A stretch of DNA of 64,000 bases from Streptomyces sp. APSN-46.1 (lineage in GTDB: Bacteria > Actinomycetota > Actinomycetes > Streptomycetales > Streptomycetaceae). Positions 1 to 10,093 of this stretch are shown here, piece by piece. Below the pieces are notes generated by a model. It was not told where the DNA came from and did not search any database. It saw only the letters and a program-made list of their open reading frames with translations. A program made the translations under genes and the position numbers. The stretch is taken from contig NZ_JALGRF010000001.1 in NCBI RefSeq assembly GCF_022815725.1, positions 186,001 through 250,000 on the forward strand, written 5' to 3'. How positions within the stretch are numbered: position 1 is the stretch's first letter; each line of letters begins with the position of its first letter.

Positions 1-1
1 G

Positions 2-745
2 CGCGCCGAGACCGCCGTCATCCCGCACGCCGACCCGGACGGAGCGCGCAAGACGCTCGCGGCGCACGACGGCCGGGCCCTGCTCGTCAGCGACTCGGTG
101 TTTTCCGTGGACGGGGACGCCGCGCCGCTCGCCGGCTATGCCGCCGCCGCCCGGGACGAGGGCGCGGCCCTGCTCGTGGACGACGCGCACGGGCTGGGCG
201 TACTGGGCGAGGGCGGACGCGGCGCGCTGCACGCGGCCGGGCTCGCGGGCGGACCCGGCGTGGTCGCCACGCTGACGCTCTCGAAGTCACTGGGCAGCCA
301 GGGCGGCGCCGTGCTTGGGCCGGCCAAGGTGATCCGGCACCTGGTCAACACGGCCCGGACCTTCATCTTCGACACCGGGCTCGCCCCGGCCGCCGCCGGC
401 GCGGCGCTGGCGAGCCTGCGCCTGCTCCGGCGGGAACCGGAACGGGCCGGACTGGCCCGCGAGGTGGCCGCCCAGCTGTACGGACGGCTCACCGCGTCCG
501 GCCTGACCGCGGCCCGGCCGGACGCGGCCGTGGTGTCGGTACGGGCCCCGTCGGCTTCGGCGGCACTGCGCTGGGCCGCCGACTGCCGCGAGGCAGGTCT
601 GTCCGTGGGGTGCTTCCGGCCGCCGTCGGTGCCGGACGGTATTTCCCGGCTGCGACTGACCGCTCGGGCCGATCTCACGGGGGACGAGATCAACCGGGCC
701 GTGGAGACGATCCTGCGGACCGCTCCGGCCGGAGCCACGGACTAG
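2..745 (+). CDS. bioF: 8-amino-7-oxononanoate synthase, 3' part only
   Basis: This is the C-terminal part (about 247 residues) of a PLP-dependent alpha-oxoamine synthase; the start lies left of the window. The family member BioF condenses pimeloyl-ACP (or -CoA) with L-alanine, releasing CO2, in the first committed step of biotin ring assembly in the cytoplasm. Visible signatures are the DDAHGLGVLGEGGRG segment, the PLP-lysine motif TLSKSLGSQGG with the lysine codon at 284-286, and the C-terminal FRPPSVPDGISRLRLT segment typical of BioF. There is no fused carrier or ketosynthase domain in the visible part, unlike the second oxoamine synthase near 55,000. The other biotin genes are expected to the left, outside the window. 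KBL is an alternative, but the RPPSVP...RLR tail fits BioF better. Confidence 0.85.
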   Translation, partial: RAETAVIPHADPDGARKTLAAHDGRALLVSDSVFSVDGDAAPLAGYAAAARDEGAALLVDDAHGLGVLGEGGRGALHAAGLAGGPGVVATLTLSKSLGSQGGAVLGPAKVIRHLVNTARTFIFDTGLAPAAAGAALASLRLLRREPERAGLAREVAAQLYGRLTASGLTAARPDAAVVSVRAPSASAALRWAADCREAGLSVGCFRPPSVPDGISRLRLTARADLTGDEINRAVETILRTAPAGATD

Positions 746-761
746 CGGGGGACCGGCGGAG

Positions 762-986
762 TTACGGGAGCCGGCGGTCCGCCCGGACACAGGCGAGGAA
801 GCCGTCCCAGGCCGGCCCCGTGAAGAGCACGGCCGGGCCGTCCGTCCGCTTGGAGTCGCGGACGGCCAGCAGGCCGCCGCGGAGGGCGGCCGCTTCCACG
901 CAGTTGTTCATTCCGGTGCTGCGGCTGCTGCGCCGCCACCGCGCGCTGATCAGAAGTCCGCCGGTGGATAAGGGGGTTGCGGACAC
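762..986 (-). CDS. DUF397 small protein, partner of the XRE regulator
   Basis: A 74-residue DUF397 protein. The family pattern is visible as W(R)RSSRS, then NNCVEAA, then LLAVRDSK, then a W-x-x-F element near the C terminus. It starts with GTG behind a strong Shine-Dalgarno AAGGAGG that overlaps the stop codon of the upstream XRE gene, so the two genes are almost certainly co-transcribed and perhaps translationally coupled. In Streptomyces, DUF397 proteins accompany WhiJ/Scr1-type regulators, and some pairs behave as toxin-antitoxin-like or developmental modulators. The biochemical role of DUF397 is not established, and no further function can be read from this sequence. Confidence 0.85.
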   Translation of the reverse strand: MSATPLSTGGLLISARWRRSSRSTGMNNCVEAAALRGGLLAVRDSKRTDGPAVLFTGPAWDGFLACVRADRRLP

Positions 987-998
987 GGGGGTGCCTCC

Positions 999-1883
999 TT
1001 ACGTGTCGTCAGCGAGTGAGCTGATGAGATCCGACGAGTCACGGGGCGGGAGGGCGTGGGCCTGGATGGCGCGGAACGCGGCACCGTATGCCTCGAGATC
1101 TTCCTTCCGCTCCAGATAGAGGCTACTCGTCAAATGGTCGAGTACCACCACATCCAGATCGGCGATGTCCGGAAATGAAAAAATAACGAACGGTCCTGTC
1201 AGGCCGAGATGGCCTCCCACGCTGAACGGCAGTACCTGCAAGCACACTTGGGGCAGCTGCGCCACCGCCGCCAGGTGCCGCAACTGCTCGGCCATCACCC
1301 CGGGGCCGCCGATCTGCCGGCGCAGCACCGCCTCGTCCAGTACGGCGCTCAGGTTCAGCGGCGGATCCGCCCGCAGGACGGACTGGCGGGCCAGCCGTAC
1401 CTCGACCAGCGCGTCCACCTTCGGCTCCGGTAGCCCGCCCAGCGCGGCCCGGGTCACGGCCCGCGCGTAGTCGGGAGTCTGCAACAGGCCGGGCACCACC
1501 GACAGTTCCACCGTGCGGGCCGACCGGGCGCCCGCCTCCAGGCTGATGAAGTCCCGGTACTCCTGCGGCAGCAGCCCCCGGTAGTCGTGCCACCACTCGC
1601 GGCCCCGACCGGTGTCGTCGCCCGGCCCGGGGCCGGCCGCGGAGGCTGACAGGGCCTCCAGCAGGGCACGCTGCTGGGCGCTCACCACATCCCCGTAGGC
1701 GTCGAGGAGCGACCGGATGTCCTCCGGTTTGACCCCGCTGCGCCCGGTCTCGATACGGCTGATTTTCGACTGGTGCCATCCGACGATCCGGGCCGCCTCA
1801 CCGCTGGTGAGTCCGGACCGGTCGCGCAGCGCGCGCAATTCCTCGCCGAGCTTGCGCCGACGTACCGCGGGACCGTGCTGCAT
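999..1883 (-). CDS. XRE-family regulator of the WhiJ/Scr1 type (HTH + DUF5753)
   Basis: A 294-residue protein. An N-terminal helix-turn-helix (about residues 10-65) contains LGEELRALRDRSGLTSGEAA and WHQSKISRIETGR, typical of XRE/HTH_31 domains. The rest (about 100-285) matches the DUF5753 effector-like region of Streptomyces Scr1/WhiJ proteins, including a VPGLLQTPDYARA element. The ATG follows GGAAGGAG. It is the first gene of a two-gene unit with the DUF397 gene and is divergent from the anti-sigma-type ATPase, an arrangement common in many copies in Streptomyces genomes. A role in modulating development or secondary metabolism is inferred from family members such as WhiJ; the target genes cannot be read here. 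Confidence 0.87.
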   Translation of the reverse strand: MQHGPAVRRRKLGEELRALRDRSGLTSGEAARIVGWHQSKISRIETGRSGVKPEDIRSLLDAYGDVVSAQQRALLEALSASAAGPGPGDDTGRGREWWHDYRGLLPQEYRDFISLEAGARSARTVELSVVPGLLQTPDYARAVTRAALGGLPEPKVDALVEVRLARQSVLRADPPLNLSAVLDEAVLRRQIGGPGVMAEQLRHLAAVAQLPQVCLQVLPFSVGGHLGLTGPFVIFSFPDIADLDVVVLDHLTSSLYLERKEDLEAYGAAFRAIQAHALPPRDSSDLISSLADDT

Positions 1884-2080
1884 ACCCGCTCTCCTTCCAC
1901 CGGCACAGCTCGCACCAGTTTGCCGTCCAAATACGCTCTTCCGTAGCAGAGTTCACCGCATTGGGCGACAGATATATGCATATCTTGGAGTAACGGCAAC
2001 AACAGCGGGACGATGGGTGGCACTCTGGCGCTCAGCACAGATCCGGGGCGACTGCGCCCCGGTGGGAAAGGGACGTCGCC
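1884..2080. promoter_or_regulatory. divergent promoter region of the WhiJ-like trio
   Basis: This spacer separates the minus-strand XRE gene from the plus-strand ATPase gene. It has an unusually AT-rich patch for this genome, centred on the perfect palindrome ATATGCATAT at 1974-1983, about 100 bases ahead of the ATPase start. A site of this kind in the middle of a divergent regulator spacer is a plausible binding site for the XRE protein, but binding is inference. Confidence 0.4.
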
Positions 2081-2575
2081 ATGGCAGATCAGCTGGAAGC
2101 CACCCTCACTCTGCCGAGCGATCCCGCCTCGGTCGCTGTTGCCCGCCGCCACGTCGCGGGGGTGCTGAGCGAATGGGGACTGCCCGAGGACGCCGAGACC
2201 GCCGACACCGTTCGGCTGATCGTCTCGGAACTCGCGACCAATTCCGTGCAGCACACGTTCGGCCAGTCACCCACCTTTACCGTCGAAGTGCGGCTGGAGC
2301 GCGAGGAATGGCTCCGCGTCGGGGTGACCGACAGTCACCCCCGCTGGCCCCGGCGGCTGCCGGCCGCCGTCCAGCAGGACAACGGCCGCGGGATGGTCAT
2401 CATCCGCTGGCTCGCGGCCGAGGCGGGCGGGCGGCTCTCCGTCTGTCCCACGGAGGACGGCGGCAAGACGGTGTGGATCGCCCTCCCCTGGCCCGTCGGC
2501 GCCCCGTCTGTCCCGGCCGCCCCGTCTGCCCCGGAGTCCGTATACGGAACCGGGTCCCGGGGTCACCGGAGCTGA
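2081..2575 (+). CDS. anti-sigma-factor-like ATP-binding protein (HATPase_c_2)
   Basis: A 164-residue protein with a single GHKL/HATPase_c_2 fold. The N-box is LIVSELATNSVQHT, the G1-like element is GVTDSHP, and the G2-like element is NGRGMVIIRWLA followed by KTVWIALPW. These are the hallmarks of RsbW/SpoIIAB-type serine kinases and of the many Streptomyces paralogues. No DNA-binding or membrane domain is present. The C-terminal 25 residues are Pro/Ala-rich and look disordered. It probably binds ATP and a regulatory partner; whether it has anti-sigma or kinase activity is unknown. It faces the XRE/DUF397 pair, the usual third member of WhiJ-like clusters. A GGGAAAGGGA stretch precedes the ATG. 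Confidence 0.85.
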   Translation: MADQLEATLTLPSDPASVAVARRHVAGVLSEWGLPEDAETADTVRLIVSELATNSVQHTFGQSPTFTVEVRLEREEWLRVGVTDSHPRWPRRLPAAVQQDNGRGMVIIRWLAAEAGGRLSVCPTEDGGKTVWIALPWPVGAPSVPAAPSAPESVYGTGSRGHRS

Positions 2576-2600
2576 ACCGGGAACCTCCCGGAAACGTGGG

Positions 2601-2616
2601 TTAACTCAGTGGAAAA
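2601..2616 (+). promoter_or_regulatory. candidate GlnR site upstream of urease
   Basis: The sequence TTAAC-tcagtg-GAAAA resembles one a-n6-b unit of the Streptomyces GlnR box (gTnAc-n6-GaAAc), with one mismatch in each half. A further GAAAC lies at 2591-2595. It sits about 95-110 bases ahead of the ureA start. GlnR is known to control urease and nitrate assimilation genes in Streptomyces, which makes the position sensible. The match is short and could be chance, and the second a-b unit is not convincing. Confidence 0.35.
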
Positions 2617-2708
2617 GCGCGGCCCTTAATGTGACGGCCACGGTTCTTCGCAAATGATCACCCACGAGCCGCAAAGCGGCGGTGGTCCCGGGAAACTTGG
2701 TGATTCGA

Positions 2709-3011
2709 GTGCAACTGACACCGCACGAGCAGGAGAGACTGCTCATCCACGTGGCCGCCGACGTGGCCGAGAGGCGAAGGGCGCGCGGGGTCCGCCTCAA
2801 CCACCCCGAGTCGATCGCCCTGATCACCTCGCACATCCTCGAAGGCGCCCGCGACGGCCGGACCGTGGCCGAGCTGATGGCCTCCGGCCGTACCGTGCTC
2901 GGCCGCGAGGAGGTCATGGAGGGAATCCCCGAGATGATCCACGACGTCCAGGTCGAGGCGACCTTCCCGGACGGCACGAAGCTCGTCACCGTCCACGACC
3001 CGATCGTCTGA
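2709..3011 (+). CDS. ureA: urease gamma subunit
   Basis: A 100-residue urease gamma subunit, the structural small subunit of the nickel urease that hydrolyses urea to ammonia and carbamate in the cytoplasm. The start is placed at a GTG giving the canonical N terminus (M)[15 protein letters not shown]; an earlier in-frame GTG nine codons upstream would add non-conserved residues. The family landmarks [20 protein letters not shown] and the C-terminal [10 protein letters not shown] are all present, and the length is normal. It is the first gene of ureABCFGD, followed by ureB after 14 bases. No strong Shine-Dalgarno is visible, so the exact start is less certain than the identity. Confidence 0.96.
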   Translation: MQLTPHEQERLLIHVAADVAERRRARGVRLNHPESIALITSHILEGARDGRTVAELMASGRTVLGREEVMEGIPEMIHDVQVEATFPDGTKLVTVHDPIV

Positions 3012-3025
3012 AGAGGAGCACCCTC

Positions 3026-3337
3026 ATGATCCCCGGCGAAATCCGCTACGGGGACGGCCCGGTGCGCCTCAACGAGGGCCGTCCCGTCACCCGGATCACC
3101 GTGCTCAACGCCGCCGACCGGCCCGTCCAGGTCGGATCCCACTACCACTTCGCCGAGGCCAACCCCGGCCTCGACTTCGACCGCCGGGCCGCCCGCGGGC
3201 TCCGGCTCAACATCGCCGCCGGAACCGCGGTCCGCTTCGAGCCGGGCATTCCGGTCGCGGTGGAGCTCGTACCCCTGGGCGGGCTGCGCTCCGTGCCCGG
3301 GCTGCGCGGCGAGACCGGAGGGCCGCTCGATGACTGA
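3026..3337 (+). CDS. ureB: urease beta subunit
   Basis: A 103-residue urease beta subunit, the second structural subunit of the (alpha-beta-gamma) urease core. The start ATG follows AAGAGGAG at good spacing. Family signatures include [12 protein letters not shown] at the N terminus, [20 protein letters not shown] in the middle, and [15 protein letters not shown]. Its last 8 bases overlap the start of ureC, indicating translational coupling of the beta and alpha subunits. There is no fusion to ureA, so this is the three-polypeptide type found in most bacteria. Confidence 0.97.
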   Translation: MIPGEIRYGDGPVRLNEGRPVTRITVLNAADRPVQVGSHYHFAEANPGLDFDRRAARGLRLNIAAGTAVRFEPGIPVAVELVPLGGLRSVPGLRGETGGPLDD

Positions 3338-5051
3338 GATCTCCCGCCAGGTGTACGCCGACCTCTTCGGGCCGACGGCCGGCGACCGGATCCGGCTGGC
3401 CGACACCGACCTCTTCGTCGAGATCGAGCGGGACCTCAGCGGCGGACCCGGACGGGCCGGCGACGAGGCCGTCTTCGGCGGCGGCAAGGTCATCCGCGAG
3501 TCCATGGGCCAGGCCCGTACCACCCGCGCCGAGGGCGCCCCCGACACCGTGATCACCGGGGTCGTGATCCTCGACCACTGGGGCATCGTCAAGGCCGACC
3601 TCGGCATCCGCGACGGCCGGATCTGCGGCATCGGCAAGGCCGGCAACCCCGACACCATGGACGGGGTGGACCCGGCCCTGGTCATCGGCCCCGAGACCGA
3701 GATCATCGCGGGCAACGGGAAGATCGTCACCGCCGGCGCCATCGACGCCCACGTGCACTTCATCTCCCCGACCGTCATCGAGGAGGCCCTCGCCTCCGGC
3801 ATCACCACCCTCGTCGGCGGCGGCACCGGTCCCGCCGAGGGCACCAAGGCCACCACCGTCACGCCCGGGCCCTGGCACCTGGCCAGGATGTTCGCCGCGC
3901 TGGAGGCCTACCCCGTCAACATCGGCCTGCTCGGCAAGGGCAACACCATGTCCCGCGAGGGCATGCACTCCCAACTGCGCGGCGGCGCCCTCGGATTCAA
4001 GATCCACGAGGACTGGGGCTCCACCCCCGCCGTCATCGACGCCTGCCTGAGCGTCTGCGAGGAGACCGGCGCCCAGGTCGCCATCCACACCGACACGCTC
4101 AACGAGGCCGGCTTCGTCGCCGACACCCTCGCGGCCATCGCCGGGCGGACCATCCACTCGTACCACACCGAGGGAGCGGGGGGCGGGCACGCGCCCGACA
4201 TCATCACCGTGGTGTCCGAGCCCAACATCCTGCCCAGCTCCACCAACCCGACGCGGCCGCACACCGTCAACACCGTCGAGGAACACCTCGACATGCTGAT
4301 GGTCTGCCACCACCTCAACCCGGCAGTCCCCGAGGACCTCGCCTTCGCCGAGTCCCGGATCCGGCCTTCGACCATCGCCGCCGAGGACGTCCTGCACGAC
4401 CTCGGCGCCATCTCCATCATCTCCTCCGACTCCCAGGCCATGGGCCGCGTCGGCGAGGTGATCCTGCGCACCTGGCAGACCGCCCACGTGATGAAGAAGC
4501 GGCGCGGCTTCCTGCCCGGCGACGGCCCCGCCGACAACCAGCGGGCCCGGAGGTACGTCGCCAAGTACACGATCAACCCCGCCGTGGCTCAGGGGCTCGC
4601 CCGCGAGATCGGCTCGGTCGAGACCGGCAAGCTCGCCGACCTGGTGCTGTGGAACCCCGCCTTCTTCGGGGTCAAGCCCGAGCTGATCATCAAGGGCGGC
4701 CAGATCGCCTACGCGCAGATGGGCGACGCCAACGCCTCCATCCCGACCCCGCAGCCCGTGCTGCCCCGGCCGATGTTCGGCGGGCACGGGCGGGCACCCG
4801 GGCTGAACTCGGTCAACTTCACGGCGCAGGCCGCGCTCGACGACGGGCTCCCCGAGCGGCTCGGACTCGGCAAGGAGTTCGTGGCCATCGAGAGCACCCG
4901 CAAGGTGGGCAAGGCGGACATGCGCAACAACGATGCCATGCCGAGGGTCGAGGTCGACGCCGACACCTTCACCGTCTCCATCGACGGCGAGGCCGTGGAG
5001 CCCGCGCCCGCCGCGGAACTGCCCATGGCACAGAGATACTTCCTGTTTTGA
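3330..5051 (+). CDS. ureC: urease alpha (catalytic) subunit
   Basis: A 573-residue urease alpha subunit, the usual length. It carries the bi-nickel centre: the metal-binding HVH in [12 protein letters not shown], the carbamylated lysine in [12 protein letters not shown] (Lys224), the mobile-flap MVCHHLNP segment with the catalytic histidine, and the metal aspartate region SSDSQAMGR. All expected ligands are present, so the enzyme should be active once loaded with nickel. The N terminus ([22 protein letters not shown]) is canonical. It overlaps ureB by 8 bases and is followed 16 bases later by ureF, so it lies in the middle of the operon. Ammonia release links it to nitrogen scavenging. Confidence 0.98.
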   Translation: MTEISRQVYADLFGPTAGDRIRLADTDLFVEIERDLSGGPGRAGDEAVFGGGKVIRESMGQARTTRAEGAPDTVITGVVILDHWGIVKADLGIRDGRICGIGKAGNPDTMDGVDPALVIGPETEIIAGNGKIVTAGAIDAHVHFISPTVIEEALASGITTLVGGGTGPAEGTKATTVTPGPWHLARMFAALEAYPVNIGLLGKGNTMSREGMHSQLRGGALGFKIHEDWGSTPAVIDACLSVCEETGAQVAIHTDTLNEAGFVADTLAAIAGRTIHSYHTEGAGGGHAPDIITVVSEPNILPSSTNPTRPHTVNTVEEHLDMLMVCHHLNPAVPEDLAFAESRIRPSTIAAEDVLHDLGAISIISSDSQAMGRVGEVILRTWQTAHVMKKRRGFLPGDGPADNQRARRYVAKYTINPAVAQGLAREIGSVETGKLADLVLWNPAFFGVKPELIIKGGQIAYAQMGDANASIPTPQPVLPRPMFGGHGRAPGLNSVNFTAQAALDDGLPERLGLGKEFVAIESTRKVGKADMRNNDAMPRVEVDADTFTVSIDGEAVEPAPAAELPMAQRYFLF

Positions 5052-5067
5052 GAAGGGGTCTCTCGCG

Positions 5068-5742
5068 ATGAGCCTCGCCGCTCTGCTCGTCCTCGCCGAC
5101 GGCCGCTTCCCCGCCGGAGGGCACGCCCACTCCGGCGGGGCCGAGGCCGCCTGCAAGGCGGGCCGCATCCACGACGCCGCCACCCTGGCGGAGTTCTGCC
5201 GAGGCCGCCTGCACACCGCCGGGCTCACCGCCGCCGGACTCGCGGCGGCCGCCGCACTCGGGCTCGACCCGGCGGAGCTCGACGCCGCCGCCGACGCCCG
5301 CACCCCGTCGCCCGCCCTGCGCACGGCGGGGCGCAGGCTGGGCCGGCAGCTGCTGCGGGCCGCCCGGGCCACCTGGCCCGCCGCCGAACTCGACGCGCTG
5401 GCCGCCGCCTTCCCGCGCGGGGCGCACCAGCCCGTGGTACTCGGCCTCACGGCCCGCGCCGCCGGGCTCGGGCCGCTCGACGCCGCGCACGTGGCCGCGT
5501 ACGAGAGCGTCAGCGGGCCCGCGACCGCGACCGTGCGGCTGCTGGGCCTCGACCCCTTCGAGGCGAGCGGGGTACTGGCCCGGCTCGCCCCCGAACTCGA
5601 CGCCGTCGCCGCCCAGGCGGAGGCGGCCGCGCTGCGCGCCCGGACGGAGGGACCGGGCGCCCTGCCCGCCGCCTCCTCACCCCTGCTGGAGATCGCGGCG
5701 GAGATCCATGCCGACTGGCCGGTACGCCTGTTCGCCTCCTGA
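5068..5742 (+). CDS. ureF: urease accessory protein UreF
   Basis: A 224-residue UreF, a chaperone that with UreD and UreG forms the complex delivering nickel and CO2 to the urease active site. It starts with LLVLADGRFPAGGHAHSGG, the standard UreF opening (D-x-x-F-P-x-G-x-x-x-S-x-G), and is largely alpha-helical and alanine-rich, as in actinobacterial UreF. A GAAGGGG stretch precedes the ATG. It sits between ureC and ureG in the order typical of Streptomyces (ureABCFGD), where ureE is absent; I also see no ureE or nickel permease here, so nickel uptake must be encoded elsewhere. Confidence 0.93.
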   Translation: MSLAALLVLADGRFPAGGHAHSGGAEAACKAGRIHDAATLAEFCRGRLHTAGLTAAGLAAAAALGLDPAELDAAADARTPSPALRTAGRRLGRQLLRAARATWPAAELDALAAAFPRGAHQPVVLGLTARAAGLGPLDAAHVAAYESVSGPATATVRLLGLDPFEASGVLARLAPELDAVAAQAEAAALRARTEGPGALPAASSPLLEIAAEIHADWPVRLFAS

Positions 5743-5766
5743 ACCACCCCCCGAAGGAGACCCCCC

Positions 5767-6458
<692 letters not shown>

Positions 6459-6462
<4 letters not shown>

Positions 6463-7295
6463 CCAGCACGCCCCCCGTCACCACCGCCCCCGTCACCAGC
6501 GCGCCCGCCGTCACCACCGGACCCCCCGCCGCCCCCGCCCCGGCGGGCCTGCGGGCCACCGCCCGGATCCGCGCCACCGCCGACGGCCGGGGCGGCACGG
6601 CTCTGCCGCTCCTCGCCGGGGAGGGGCCGCTCGCGCTGCGCCGCACCCGGGGCGAGGGCGCCGAGGCCGCGGTCATGCTGGTCGGCGCGATGAGCGCCCC
6701 GCTCGGCGGGGACCACCTCACCGTCGAGGCCGTCGTCGGCCCGGGGGCCCGGCTGGCCCTCGCTTCGGCGGCGGCCACCCTGGCGCTGCCCGGCCGGGGC
6801 GGTGAGCCCGCGCGGTACGACGTACGGCTGACGCTGGCGGAGGACGCGGCCGTACGGTGGCTGCCGGAGCCGCTGGTCTCCGTACGGGGCAGCGACCTGC
6901 GGGTCCGCACCCGGGCCGACCTCGCCCCCGGCGCCCGGCTGCTGCTGCGCGAGGAGCAGGTGCTCGGCCGCGCCGGGGAGCCGGGGGGCCTGCTGCGCAG
7001 CCGGCTCACCGTCACCCGCGGCGGCCGCCCGCTGCTGGACCAGGAACTCGCCTGCGGCCCGGGCGCGCCCGGCGGCTGGGACGGCCCGGCGGGGCTCGCC
7101 GGCCACCGCTCGGTCGGCCAACTCCTCGTCGTGGACCCGGCTTTCGAGCAGACCCCGCCCGCCGCCGGGGTGCTGGGGGAGTTCGCCGCGGTCACCCCGC
7201 TGGCCGGCCCAGCCGTCCTGGTCACGGCCCTGGCCCCGGACGCGCTCCGGTTGCGGGAGCTGCTGGACGCGGCCCGTCGCACATATGGCTGGTGA
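6459..7295 (+). CDS. ureD: urease accessory protein UreD
   Basis: A 278-residue UreD (also called UreH), the scaffold that binds apo-urease and recruits UreF and UreG. The start is set at the GTG overlapping the ureG stop; the first 25 residues are a Thr/Pro/Val-rich low-complexity leader before the conserved [23 protein letters not shown] region. Further UreD features are the [18 protein letters not shown] segment, [16 protein letters not shown] and [15 protein letters not shown]. It is the last gene of the operon. The sequence is more diverged than the rest of the operon, which is normal for UreD. The low-complexity leader suggests the functional start could be about 25 codons further in. 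Confidence 0.9.
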
Positions 7296-7504
7296 CGCGC
7301 CCTCACACTCCGGATGAATCGGACACCGCTCAGCGGTACACGCCTTTCCGGTTATCGGTTGGGCAAAGAAGAGGGCGCCGCTCTGTCGCCCGGGATCGGT
7401 CAGGCGCAAGGATCCCCCTGCACGCCCGACGACCGAATCGACCAACGGACCAACCGACTGAACACCGCCGCCCACGGCGGCACATGAGCAGGGGGAACAA
7501 CCAC

Positions 7505-9175
7505 GTGATACGCAACGCGGCGCTGGGGAGCGCCGCCACACTGATCACCGGCACGCTGGCGGCGAGTCTGCTGCTGGCCCCGTCCGCCTCGGCGGCGCCG
7601 GCCGGCCGTGACAACGGAGCGGCGGAGGCGATCGGCGTCCAGATCGCCGCCGCCCGCGCCGCCCGCACGGGGATCGACTGGAAGGACTGTCCTGCCGACT
7701 GGGGCTTCGCGAAGCCGATCCAGTGCGGCTGGGTGAAGGTCCCGCTGGACTACCGCAAGCCCTTCGGCAAGACGATCGACCTCGCGGTCGACCGCGCCGT
7801 CAGCACCGGTACCGAGGAGGAGCGCCAGGGCGCGCTCATCTACAACCCGGGCGGCCCCGGCGGCTCCGGCATGCGCTTCCCGCGCCGGATCACCACCAAG
7901 GCCCCGCTGTGGGTCAACACCTCCAAGGCGTACGACTTCGTGGGCTTCGACCCCCGCGGTGTCGGACACTCCGCCCCGATCTCCTGCATCGACCCGCAGG
8001 AGTTCGTCAAGGCCCCCAAGGCCGACCCGGTCCCGTCCAACGAGGCCGACAAGCTCGCCCAGCGCAAGCTCGCCGCCGAGTACGCGGACGGCTGCAAGGA
8101 GCGCAGCGGCGAGATGCTGCCGCACATGACCACGCCGAACACCGCGCGCGACCTCGACGTCATCCGGGCCGCCCTCGGCGAGCGGAAGCTGAACTTCCTC
8201 GGCGTCTCGTACGGCACCTACCTCGGCGGGGTCTACGCGACCCTCTTCCCGACCCACGTGCGCCGCATGATCGTCGACAGCGTGGTCGACCCGGACCGCG
8301 ACAACATCTGGTACGAGGCCAACCTCGGCCAGGACGCCGCCTTCCAGATGCGCTGGAACGACTGGCAGGACTGGGTCGCCAAGAACGACGCGGTCTTCCA
8401 CATCGGCGACACCCGCGCCAAGGTCGAGGCCAAGTACCAGGAACTGCGCGCCACGGCGAAGGCCGACCCGATCGGCGGGGTCGTCGGCCCGGCCGAGCTC
8501 ATCGGCTTCTTCCAGGGCGCCCCGTACTACGACTCCTCCTGGGTGCCCGTCGCCCAGACCTGGAGCAAGTACCTCGCCGGTGACACCCAGGCGCTGGTCG
8601 ACGCGATCGCCCCGGACATGTCCGACCTCAAGGGCAACGCGGCGACGGAGAACGGCAACGCCGTCTACACCGCGGTCGAGTGCGCCGACGCCAAGTGGCC
8701 CACCAGCTGGGCCAAGTGGGACCGGGACAACACCAAGCTGCACGAGCAGTACCCGTTCCTGACCTGGTCCAACGCGTGGCTGAACCTGCCCTGCGCGACC
8801 TGGAAGTCCAAGCAGAGCACCCCGATCGAGGTCGGCGCCAAGCGCGGTCTGCCGCCGGTGCTGATCGTCCAGTCCGAGCGGGACGCGGCCACGCCGTACG
8901 TGGGTGCCGTCTCGATGCACAACCGTCTCGTCGGCTCGCGCCTGATCACCGAGAAGAACGCGGGCTCGCACGGTGTGACCAGCCTGGTGAACCCCTGCAT
9001 CAACACCCGGGTGGACACCTACCTGCTGACCGGCAAGGTCGACGCCGAGGACGTGACGTGCGAGTCGCACGCCACCCCGGTGCCGCCGGCCGCGGCCCCG
9101 GCCGCCGCGAAGTCGTTCGCGCAGGCCTCCGCCGCCGACCTCGCCACCCGTGAGGAGCTCCCGGCCGTCCGTTAG
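7505..9175 (+). CDS. secreted alpha/beta-hydrolase, tripeptidyl aminopeptidase family (S33)
   Basis: A 556-residue exported serine peptidase of the Streptomyces SlpD/tripeptidyl-aminopeptidase type. The N terminus has a signal peptide (RNAALGSAATLITGTLAASLLLA) ending near PSASAAPA. The oxyanion-type NPGGPGGSG segment, the nucleophile elbow GVSYGTY (Ser235) and the C-terminal TAP-like domain with VQSERDAATPY and GSHGV (catalytic His) are all visible. The GTG start is chosen because AGGGGG lies about 9 bases ahead; an in-frame ATG seven codons upstream would place this Shine-Dalgarno inside the gene. It probably trims tripeptides from the N termini of extracellular proteins. The 209-base spacer from ureD shows no recognisable gene. 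It stands alone, facing the convergent acyltransferase. Confidence 0.88.
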   Translation: MIRNAALGSAATLITGTLAASLLLAPSASAAPAGRDNGAAEAIGVQIAAARAARTGIDWKDCPADWGFAKPIQCGWVKVPLDYRKPFGKTIDLAVDRAVSTGTEEERQGALIYNPGGPGGSGMRFPRRITTKAPLWVNTSKAYDFVGFDPRGVGHSAPISCIDPQEFVKAPKADPVPSNEADKLAQRKLAAEYADGCKERSGEMLPHMTTPNTARDLDVIRAALGERKLNFLGVSYGTYLGGVYATLFPTHVRRMIVDSVVDPDRDNIWYEANLGQDAAFQMRWNDWQDWVAKNDAVFHIGDTRAKVEAKYQELRATAKADPIGGVVGPAELIGFFQGAPYYDSSWVPVAQTWSKYLAGDTQALVDAIAPDMSDLKGNAATENGNAVYTAVECADAKWPTSWAKWDRDNTKLHEQYPFLTWSNAWLNLPCATWKSKQSTPIEVGAKRGLPPVLIVQSERDAATPYVGAVSMHNRLVGSRLITEKNAGSHGVTSLVNPCINTRVDTYLLTGKVDAEDVTCESHATPVPPAAAPAAAKSFAQASAADLATREELPAVR

Positions 9176-9215
9176 GGCCGGGCGGTGGCCGGCGCCACGT
9201 AACACGGGAGAAGGC

Positions 9216-9926
9216 TCAGCGCGTCTTGCGCCGGGCCTTCTTCCGTGCCTCCTCTTCCTCGGCCTTGACCTCGGTGGCGTACCGGTCGACGTACTCCTGT
9301 CCGGACAGTCCGAGGATCGCGTACATGATCTCGTCGGTGACGGCCCGCAGGACGGCCCGCTCGCCCTCCAGTCCGGCGTACCGGGAGAAGTCCAGCGGCT
9401 CCCCGAAGCGGATCGTCACCCGCCGGATCTTCGGGATCCGCTGCCCGGGCGGCTGGATCTCGAAGGTGCCGAGCATCGCGCAGGGGATGACCGGCACCCC
9501 GGCGCCCAGCGCCATCGCGGCCACGCCCACCTTCCCCTTGTAGAGCCGGCCGTCGTGCGAGCGGGTGCCCTCGGGGTAGATGCCCAGCAGTTCGCCCTTG
9601 GCCAGCACGCCCAGCCCCTCGCGGAGCGCGGCCTGCCCGGCGTCCTTCCCGGAGCGGTCCACCGGGATCTGCCCGGCGCTGCGGAAGAAGGCGGCAGTGA
9701 GCCGCCCCTTCAGCCCGGGGCCGGTGAAGTACTCGGCCTTCGCGAGGAAGGTGATGCGGCGCGTGAGGATCGCGGGCATGAGGAAGTGGTCCGAGAACGA
9801 CAGGTGATTGCCCGCGACGATCGCGGCGCCCTCCGCCGGGATGTTCTCCAGGCCCTCGATCCGCGGCCGGAACAGCAGACGCAGCAGCGGACCGAGCAGT
9901 ACGTGCTTGAGCAAGTGGTAGAACAC
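9216..9926 (-). CDS. 1-acyl-sn-glycerol-3-phosphate acyltransferase family protein
   Basis: A 236-residue PlsC-type acyltransferase. The catalytic HX4D motif appears as NHLSFSDH, followed by the glycerol-phosphate-binding EGTRS element in YPEGTRSHDGRLYKGKVG and by VPVIPCAM. It is membrane-associated through its hydrophobic N-terminal stretch (YHLLKHVLLGPLLRLLF). It likely acylates lysophosphatidic acid or a related lysolipid in membrane lipid synthesis. The GTG start follows GGGAG. The C terminus is strongly charged (KAEEEEARKKARRKTR). Streptomyces have several PlsC paralogues, so the exact substrate is unknown. Confidence 0.87.
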   Translation of the reverse strand: MFYHLLKHVLLGPLLRLLFRPRIEGLENIPAEGAAIVAGNHLSFSDHFLMPAILTRRITFLAKAEYFTGPGLKGRLTAAFFRSAGQIPVDRSGKDAGQAALREGLGVLAKGELLGIYPEGTRSHDGRLYKGKVGVAAMALGAGVPVIPCAMLGTFEIQPPGQRIPKIRRVTIRFGEPLDFSRYAGLEGERAVLRAVTDEIMYAILGLSGQEYVDRYATEVKAEEEEARKKARRKTR

Positions 9927-10093
9927 CAGGCCGCTCCCGTCGATGCCCCGTTGTCACCGCCATCCTACGGACAGTCAGGCACGCGTCAGGAGGGTGCGGC
10001 GGCATCGGAACGACCGCCGTCGGGGCCGGGCGCGCGCGGGCGGGGCGGGTCAGGCCGGGGCATACGCGCGGGTCGGGCCCGGCACGGCGGGAT

